From: Candidatus Coatesiibacteriota bacterium
GTDB taxonomy: Bacteria > Oederibacteriota > CAKKQC01
DNA: 5,579 nt
Direction of reading: 5' to 3'
Assembly: GCA_023265785.1 (NCBI GenBank)
Contig: JAHFSL010000197.1
Location: forward strand, 1 to 5,579
Position 1 is the first letter of the stretch; the number at the start of each line of letters is the position of its first letter. This document shows positions 5,413-5,579 of the stretch, one piece after another. Under the pieces are notes generated by a model that saw only the letters and a program-made list of their open reading frames with translations, was not told where the DNA came from and made no database searches. The position numbers and the translations under genes were made by a program.

Positions 5413-5579
5413 AACCCTTGATCAGGCCGTATCGCCCCGATGACGAGCCCGCCGTGGTGACGCTCTGGAACGCGACGCTGGATCGCGACCCCATTACGCC
5501 GGAAGCGTTTCGAGAGAGGACGCTGGGGGACCCGAACTTTTCCCCGGAAGGAATTACACTTGCCATTTCGAATGGGGAG
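5406..5579 (+). CDS. GNAT-family N-acetyltransferase (N-terminal part, cut by right edge)
   Basis: Fifty-eight codons are present from the ATG at 5406 to the end of the window. The product starts MPEPLIRPYRPDDEPAVVTL and continues with a WNATLDRDPITPEAF segment and DPNFSPEGITLAISNGE. The opening (I/V)RPYRPDDxxAVVxLWN is the usual first strand and helix of GCN5-related N-acetyltransferases, and the DPNF-x-PEG-x-x-(L/V)A segment leads to the second strand. The acetyl-CoA-binding motif (Q/RxxGxG/A) would lie beyond the edge, so activity and substrate cannot be judged. The gene diverges from the secreted-protein gene. A Shine-Dalgarno is weak (GGGG at 5401-5404, too close to the ATG to be ideal), and initiation may be leaderless. 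An alternative GTG further in (codons 17-18) would cut into the first helix and is unlikely. Confidence 0.75.
   Translation, partial: MPEPLIRPYRPDDEPAVVTLWNATLDRDPITPEAFRERTLGDPNFSPEGITLAISNGE

Noticed and set aside
5321..5566. An 82-residue N-terminal extension of the secreted protein
   Set aside because: It overlaps the divergent acetyltransferase gene antisense and would bury the signal peptide. GGGGAG at 5334-5329 points to the ATG at 5320.
1..5579. CRISPR arrays, tRNA or rRNA genes, insertion sequences
   Set aside because: I saw no regularly spaced repeats, no tRNA- or rRNA-like sequence and no transposase motifs or terminal inverted repeats.

Overview
The window looks like chromosomal DNA of an unidentified, fairly GC-rich bacterium. 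Nothing in it fixes the phylum. The long secreted protein built from DUF11-type (conserved repeat) modules is the kind found in environmental and metagenome-derived lineages, so I do not go further than that. Almost all coding is on the minus strand; only the gene cut by the right edge is on the plus strand.

Layout in the direction of minus-strand transcription (right to left). A 1270-residue exported protein fills 5320 to 1508. It has a signal peptide, a Cys-rich N-terminal region, three DUF11-like modules, one invasin/Ig-like module and a large unrecognised middle. After a 51-base gap holding a credible extended -10 promoter and a palindrome comes a compact four-gene cluster: a ribbon-helix-helix antitoxin (1456-1211), a RelE/ParE-type toxin (1214-942), an Nmad3-like protein (945-211) and the first 66 codons of an Nmad2-like protein (198 to the left edge). 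Nmad means nucleotide modification associated domain. On the plus strand, diverging from the secreted-protein gene, a GNAT-type acetyltransferase begins at 5406 and runs off the right edge.

The most notable feature is the four-gene cluster. Antitoxin and toxin overlap by four bases (CTGA), toxin and Nmad3 overlap by four bases (GTGA), and Nmad3 and Nmad2 are 12 bases apart with a good Shine-Dalgarno sequence in the gap. This spacing implies one transcript with translational coupling from the toxin-antitoxin pair into the two putative nucleotide-modification proteins. Spot counts of GC drop from about two thirds in the antitoxin to 42-53% in the Nmad genes, so the cluster may be a mosaic or partly acquired. 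A link between toxin-antitoxin control and a DNA-modification or defence-like pair is a hypothesis drawn from gene order, not a demonstrated system.

Two corrections to naive ORF calls matter. The toxin starts at a CTG at 1214, which restores the first strand and helix of the fold, rather than at the TTG at 1163. The secreted protein starts at 5320, at the signal peptide, rather than at 5566, which would run through the divergent acetyltransferase gene.
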